From: Choanephora cucurbitarum
Lineage: Eukaryota; Mucoromycota; Mucoromycetes; Mucorales; Choanephoraceae
Direction: 5' to 3'
DNA length: 59,121 bases
Assembly (NCBI GenBank): GCA_025331435.1
Contig: JAIWNI010000141.1
Location: forward strand, 1-59,121
In this document: in pieces, positions 53,819 to 59,121 of the stretch
Layout: each line of letters begins with the position of its first letter
Position numbering within the stretch: position 1 is the stretch's first letter
Notes under the pieces: generated by a model
Databases searched by the model: none
Seen by the model: the letters and a program-made list of their open reading frames with translations, nothing else
What the model was told of the DNA's origin: nothing
Program-made: the position numbers and the translations under genes

Positions 53819-55808
53819 TTAACGTTTGTCATGTCTTTTTCTATCTCGATCACGACGTTCATCGCGACTTCTACTATAACGTGATCGATGCCTTGAAGAA
53901 GAAGAACGGCGATCGTAAGGCGACTTCGATCTTCTTCTTCTCTTGTAATCTCTGTCTTCATCCTCTTCCTCTTCTTCTTCGTCATCATCATGGCGATGGT
54001 ATCTTCTACTTGAATACTTGTCATCCCTACTACTTCTATTGTCATCCCTTCTGCTTCTTGAATCATCTCTTTTGCTTCTTGACTCGTCTCTTTTGCTTCT
54101 CGAGTCATCTCTTTTACTTCTTGAGTCTTCCCGTCTGCTTCGTGAGTCATCTCTTCTACTTCTTGAGTCATCTCTTCTACTTCTAGATTCATATTCAGAA
54201 GAGGATTTGTGTCGGCTACTACTACTTTCATGCTTGTATCGATCATCATCTCGTCGTCTGTGTCGACTGTCTTCTCGACTATCATCGCGGTGTTTGTGAT
54301 GTCTACTGGTGCTTTCATCGCGTGTACGGCGAGGCGATTTGGATCGATGGTGTCTACTATACTTGGACTCATAATGATGATGGTCTTCTGATTTCTCGGA
54401 GCGAGTGGGTTCCTGAGAACCGGTTGCCATCGTTTCCTCATCGTGCTGTTGAGGGGGGCGTCTGTTGTTATGGTAATAACCACCACGTCCTCCTCTACCG
54501 CGTCCACCTCGCATCGAATTACCGTTAAACCCACCACGAAGATGAAACATGTTGAAGCCAAACATATCTTGTGGATTGGGATGAGGAGGCATACCAGGGA
54601 AAGCTGCCATTTCATTATTAAAGCCAGGGAAGGGCATAAAAGGAGGTCGTTCTGAACCTTCCTCTCCACCTTCTTTCATCCAATTCATATCAGGCATACC
54701 AAATCCAGTGAATCGATTGTTCATGAAGGGAGGTCGAGCCATATTCATCCAATTCATTTCGTTGTTGAACATGTCGGGATTAGGCATCATCATTGAATTA
54801 TCATAGTGCTTTCTCGCAGGCATCTTGCGTTCTTCTTGAGAGGAATCAAACACTTGAATAGGCATGCCGCCTCCCTTGTTACCACTCTCCTGTGTGTTTT
54901 CTTCTTCTGTCTCGGCCATTTCAACATCTTCCTTCTCCTTCTTCTTCTTCTGCTCTTCTTGCTCTTGTTCTTCTATCTGTTCTTGTTTCTTTTTTTCTTC
55001 TTCTTCTTCTACCTGTTGTAAATGATCTTCGATAACTAATCTCAAGGTTTTGTTGGGTACCAATTGATCCACGGTGCTTGTCTGTTGATTACAGTAAGGA
55101 CATGTATTTGTCTTGTCTAATGTGCTGGTAATGCCTAATAGATCAACAAGGTAATTATCATAATATAAACATGACAGCATAATTGAAGCATGAAAGGTTC
55201 AAGGGATTTATTAGTTAAATACGTACACTCTTTACAATATGATTTTCCGCAACAAGGTATCAAAACAGCTTCTGCCATTAACTTTTCACATATAATACAT
55301 GTCAATTCTTGAGGTCGCGATGGTGTTGTTTCGTGTCTATATCAAAGATCATCAATACATGTACACGCATACATTTGATCAGATATTTTTTTTTTTTTAC
55401 CTTGGTGTAGGATGAGTGGTATTTCTTTGAACAAATTGTCCTTTAGGTACATTGGGACAATAGTATATCCAGTGACCTGGTTGACCGCACTTGAAACAGA
55501 CATAGCCAGTAGGCGGTTTTTGAGTTTCTGGTGGAATATTAGATACAGGTGCATTAGGACCGTTAGCCATGGCAGCAGCAGCAGCAGCCGCGGCTTGTCT
55601 TTGTATCTGCTGTCTTCTGAACTGTTGCATCATCATGATTTGTTGAAAGTGTTGGTATTGAACAGGATTCATCATGCCCATTTTCATTAAAGAAGGATCA
55701 AATCCACCGCTATTACCACGAAATGAAGGCTGTCTACTAATACCATGTCAGTTTATATACATACTACACTTAGTAAATAACATACTTTGGATCATTGTTC
55801 GATGGATC

Positions 55809-55840
<32 letters not shown>

Positions 55841-55868
55841 CTTCTTCTCTGTTTGGTTCGTCAGCCAT
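53819..55868 (-). CDS. Mpe1/RBBP6-like zinc-knuckle, RING and RS-rich protein
   Basis: Exons in transcript order: 55868-55786, 55733-55401, 55336-55227 and 55134-53819; 613 aa, in phase. After a Gln run and an Ala run comes a CCHC knuckle (CFKCGQPGHWIYYCP), then a RING-type finger (LTCIICEKLMAEAVLIPCCG ... CKEC ... CPYC). Both are typical of RBBP6/Mpe1, the ubiquitin-ligase subunit of the mRNA cleavage and polyadenylation factor. A Glu/Lys coiled region (about 205-240), an Asn/Met/Pro-rich segment, an RGG-like patch (RGGRGRGGRGG) and a long Arg/Ser/Asp tail with SRSRRDD repeats follow. The ubiquitin-like DWNN domain that normally precedes the knuckle was not found. The start codon follows directly on a splice acceptor (CCCCTAG|TATG), so an upstream exon exists or is untranslated. 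Confidence 0.85.
54034..54190 (-). repeat. tandem 21-bp units encoding SRS(R/K)RDD
   Basis: Inside the coding tail, about seven imperfect 21-bp units encode SRSRRDD, SRSKRDD, SRSKRDE and similar. The plus strand shows the recurring TTCTTGAGTCATCTCTT phrase. Copy number is likely to vary between strains. Confidence 0.8.
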
Positions 55869-57348
55869 ACTAGGGGGGAGAGAGAGAAAATAAGTGTTCA
55901 AGAGAAAAAAAATTATGTAGATAAAGACACGATTTTTTTTTTACATACAAAAATGACGTGTTGCCCGAGTCTTGATTTTTACTTTCGGACAGGAAATTTG
56001 GACTGTTGGTTGCTGTGAACGCATAAAGCATGATATTTTGGTTCTTAAGGCATTTGAGATACCATATAGGCCAAGCGAGCTAACACAGTGCTTTTTTTTT
56101 AGTTCAAAATAGCATACTAATACAGCTCACTTTGCAATGAGAGTTTGATGCAGTTCGAGAACTCAACAGAGATTGGTTTATCTTTGTTCTTTAGTGTGAC
56201 ACTGTCTAAAGATTGATTCAAACCATCGCATGCATAACCAACCAAGCAAGAAAGTCTTCACTTTCTAAAAGCATACACTAAAGTGTATTTTTATTGAGTC
56301 TCTGCCGCTATTTCGAACAAAAGACTTTAGATCATTTTTCTTTTCTCAGGACAGTGACTAATAGCTCAAGTTAGAATTGGCTAACATTTATCAGACAATC
56401 AATAGTTTCCTTTCTCTTTGTTGTCTTTTATACATAGTGCAGTGTTTCAATAAATGAATTTTTAGTTGTCTTTATTTGTCTTGTTAGTTCTAATCAGTAT
56501 TTCTATGGTGATGTTAATCAGGTACATGTAAGATTATGCTCTAACAAACAATACAATGAATCGTTTGGACTCGTTGGCTCTCCTTTCAACAAAGATGGCC
56601 TTATTATTCTAGTTTTAGATTTCATCAAAGATATTTTCATTCTTTCCACAGGAAGGATAGGCAAAGCTTGACCTCTTCGATCCACAGGTACAGTTCTATA
56701 TCTGAACACATTGCTTGTCACTGATAAAAACTTGGAGATGCAAGCCGTATTAGCATTCCCTTTTCGCATATCCGGAAGTCAAAATAGAGGTACAGAAACT
56801 GATATAGCGCATCCAGATAAGGGAAGAGGAAAGGTTAATACCATTTGTACATCCAAATTTCCATTATTATATCATTACTTTGGCCATCTTCTTTTTAAGT
56901 ACACAGGCAACTGAAGAAGCAAATTCAGCTGGTCTGACATTATTGGTCTCATTCTGATACTAAATGAAAAACCAAAGATGATCAAATAATAAGCAATTGC
57001 TCTCTTTTGAATCCAAATTAAAGACAGTGAATCTTGAGAATTTAGTATAATGAATGACAAGTGTGCAGTGTGTACAATAGCTGAATGATATAGGGATCCT
57101 GCTTTTGTTTCGACTTGAAAAACGATGTCAACTGGTAGAAAAAGAAAATTTAAAAATGCTTTTACTATTGTTTAAAGGAGGACTAAGCTATGATTGGTAG
57201 AAAACGGATTCGCATTAAGTACTACTTGAAGAAATTGACTCCCGCTTAGAAAAAAAACCCTTATTTTTCTTTCTTTTTGCCAAGATTTTTTTTCTCTCTT
57301 TCTCTCTTTCCTTCTGCTTTGTTAACAAAAAGAAAAGAAACTTAAGGC
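55869..57348. other. divergent spacer between Mpe1-like gene and VPS4
   Basis: 1.5 kb between two divergent genes. A polypyrimidine tract and TAG immediately before the Mpe1-like start suggest a 5' intron there. Short open frames at 56518-56769 (-) and 56711-56914 (+) show no motifs. A pyrimidine-rich run at 57250-57320 precedes the VPS4 start. Confidence 0.5.
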
Positions 57349-58963
57349 ATGTCACATTCAGATTTTCTTGGGGTAAAGAAAAGAAAAAGAGAGGCAAACA
57401 GCCATTATCTTTGAGCCTGTAATTCAATTGATAGATTGTTAACAGAAAGCAATTGAGGTTGTTAAGAGAGCAACTGAAGAAGACCGTAAAGGCAACTACA
57501 AAGAAGCCTATGCTCACTATCAAACTGCACTTGATTACTTTATGACTGCCATCAAATGTAAACCACAAACTATTTATGCTAACATCATCCTGACCTACAT
57601 TACTCTCTAGACGAGAAAAATGATCGACTAAAGGATCCAATTCGAAAACGCTTTATTGAATATCTAGATAGAGCAGAAACACTGAAAGAATTTCTGAATG
57701 AAAAAGAACATCATGAATCCACAAGCACCAACAAAAAGTTCGTTTGAAAAGAAGTAGAAGGAAAATGTGATTGATTTATTTCTTTATTGCTAGGAAACAA
57801 AGCTTTGAACAAAATGAAGATGATTCCGATACGAAGAAGATCAGAGCTAGTTTAGCAAGTGAGTTAAGTTTAGCTTGATGTCTTTTTTTTTTCAAACTTG
57901 TTAGCTGATGAAAATCATTTTTTTATGATAGGTGCTATCTTGACAGAAAAACCAAATGTGAAGTGGAATGATGTAGCAGGATTAGAAGGCGCTAAAGAAG
58001 CATTGAAGGAAGCAGTCATTCTGCCTATCAAGTTTCCTCACCTCTTTACTGGACAGCGTAAACCTTGGCGAGGTATCTTACTCTATGGACCTCCAGGAAC
58101 AGGTAAATCGTTTCTGGCGAAAGCGGTGGCGACAGAAGCCAATTCAACTTTCTTTTCTGTCTCATCTTCTGATTTGGTCTCTAAATGGCTTGGCGAAAGT
58201 GAACGTCTTGTCAAGCAATTATTTCAGATCGCGCGTGAAAACAAACCATCGATTGTGTTTATTGATGAGGTTGATTCACTCTGTGGTACTCGAGGCGAAG
58301 GTGAATCAGAAGCATCAAGGCGTATCAAGACTGAGCTTTTGGTGCAGATGAATGGTGTAGGTCATGATATGGAAGGCGTTCTTGTTTTGGGTGCTACCAA
58401 TATTCCTTGGCAATTGGATTCTGCCATTCGAAGACGATTTGAGAAGCGTATTTATATTCCATTGCCTGATCCTCATGCTCGAGCCACAATATTTCAATTG
58501 AATGTAGGTTCTACACCATGTACACTCACTCAAGCAGATTATCGTAAATTGGCAGACATGACAGAAGGGTGAGTTCTTTATCGTTTGATTACTTCTAGAG
58601 AAGAAGGTTGAAAAAGCTAAGTGGTAAAATAGGTATTCTGGATCAGACATTGCTACTTTGGTCAGAGATGCGTTGATGCAGCCAATTCGAAAAGTACAGA
58701 CGGCTACCCATTTTAGATCTATAGAAGCGCCTTCAAGATCAGATCCAACTAAGCAATGTCGCTATTTGACGCCTTGTTCGCCTGGTGCATCAGGAGCTAG
58801 AGAGATGACATGGGATGATATTGATCCAGAAGAATTATTGGAGCCTGAATTGACTTTGCATGATTTTCTCAAGGCAGTACAAAATACTAGGCCCACAGTA
58901 AACCAAGCAGATATTTTACAACAGATTCGATTTACAAATGATTTTGGTACGAAAGATGGATAA
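57349..58963 (+). CDS. VPS4: vacuolar sorting AAA-ATPase VPS4, 6 exons
   Basis: Exons 57349-57372, 57446-57557, 57611-57737, 57794-57858, 57932-58568 and 58633-58963 give 431 aa, close to the 437 aa of yeast Vps4. It disassembles ESCRT-III polymers at endosomes and other membranes. The N-terminal MIT domain (about residues 5-75) begins [20 protein letters not shown]. The AAA module has [20 protein letters not shown], Walker A GPPGTGKS, Walker B IVFIDEVD, an SRH with [20 protein letters not shown], and the pore-loop region [11 protein letters not shown] Vps4-type beta domain (about residues 340-390) and the C-terminal helix [16 protein letters not shown] end the protein. The first coding exon is only eight codons, MSHSDFLG. 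All introns are GT-AG; one donor is GTTCGT (57738). Confidence 0.95.
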
Positions 58964-59121
58964 AGCTTAAATATAGGCGATCTCATTGTTTATCATAGGT
59001 CAAGAAGGATAAAAAAGAAAGATGAGTATTTGAAGATGATATGAATCATTGTAGTCATACTTAAGAGCCCTAAAAACCAAAAAAAAAAGACGGCAATGAA
59101 GAAGAGTTAACAGCAGCATCT

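Noticed and set aside
53881..55021. Plus-strand Leu/Phe/Ser-rich frames
   Set aside because: Antisense of the Arg/Ser/Glu-rich Mpe1-like coding sequence.
56518..56914. Frames upstream of the Mpe1-like gene as a source of the DWNN domain
   Set aside because: The translated sequence does not resemble DWNN and has no splice link to the gene.

Overview
The window looks like nuclear DNA of a Mucoromycota fungus, most likely Mucorales. The evidence is AT-rich spacers, genes split by many 45-95 nt introns, fungal gene content (a fused FolB-FolB-HPPK-DHPS folate enzyme, a fungal-type amino-acid permease, Pmp3, Pom33) and a dense mixture of transposon classes. No species is named; that would need a database search.

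Layout. 1-5146: the 3' part of a Ty3/gypsy chromodomain retrotransposon with its 3' LTR. 5149-8404: an intact nine-exon Tnp2-type (CACTA/EnSpm) transposase gene starting right behind the LTR. 8871-9513: decayed Helitron helicase. 12588-26716: a conserved gene block (amino-acid permease, UBE2W-like E2, FOL1, Pmp3, TMEM33/Pom33, GNAT, carnitine acetyltransferase, a small secreted protein), interrupted by a CACTA element with 23-bp terminal inverted repeats (20185-21992). 28856-36978: a 21-bp minisatellite, an orphan two-exon gene, a kelch-repeat membrane protein and a COPI-associated/TVP15-like membrane protein. 37290-43391: a Helitron N-terminal remnant followed by an apparently complete, recently inserted LINE flanked by a perfect 15-bp target duplication. 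44614-45874: an orphan gene with an intact five-exon frame. 49044-49117: tRNA-Arg(UCU). 51080-58963: an ICE2/NARG2-like protein, an Mpe1/RBBP6-like zinc-knuckle/RING/RS protein and VPS4. The remaining gene-poor AT-rich stretches are listed.

The most striking observations concern splicing. Reconstructing exons by reading frame and family conservation gives a one-nucleotide exon in the UBE2W-like gene (15517), a three-nucleotide exon plus 7- and 11-nt exons in the permease, and a 10-nt exon in the TVP15-like gene. Two neighbouring genes (TMEM33-like and carnitine acetyltransferase) appear to use GC-AG introns. All exon structures were derived by eye from splice consensus, reading phase and conserved motifs; none is confirmed by transcripts. 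Family names rest on motif recognition without a search.
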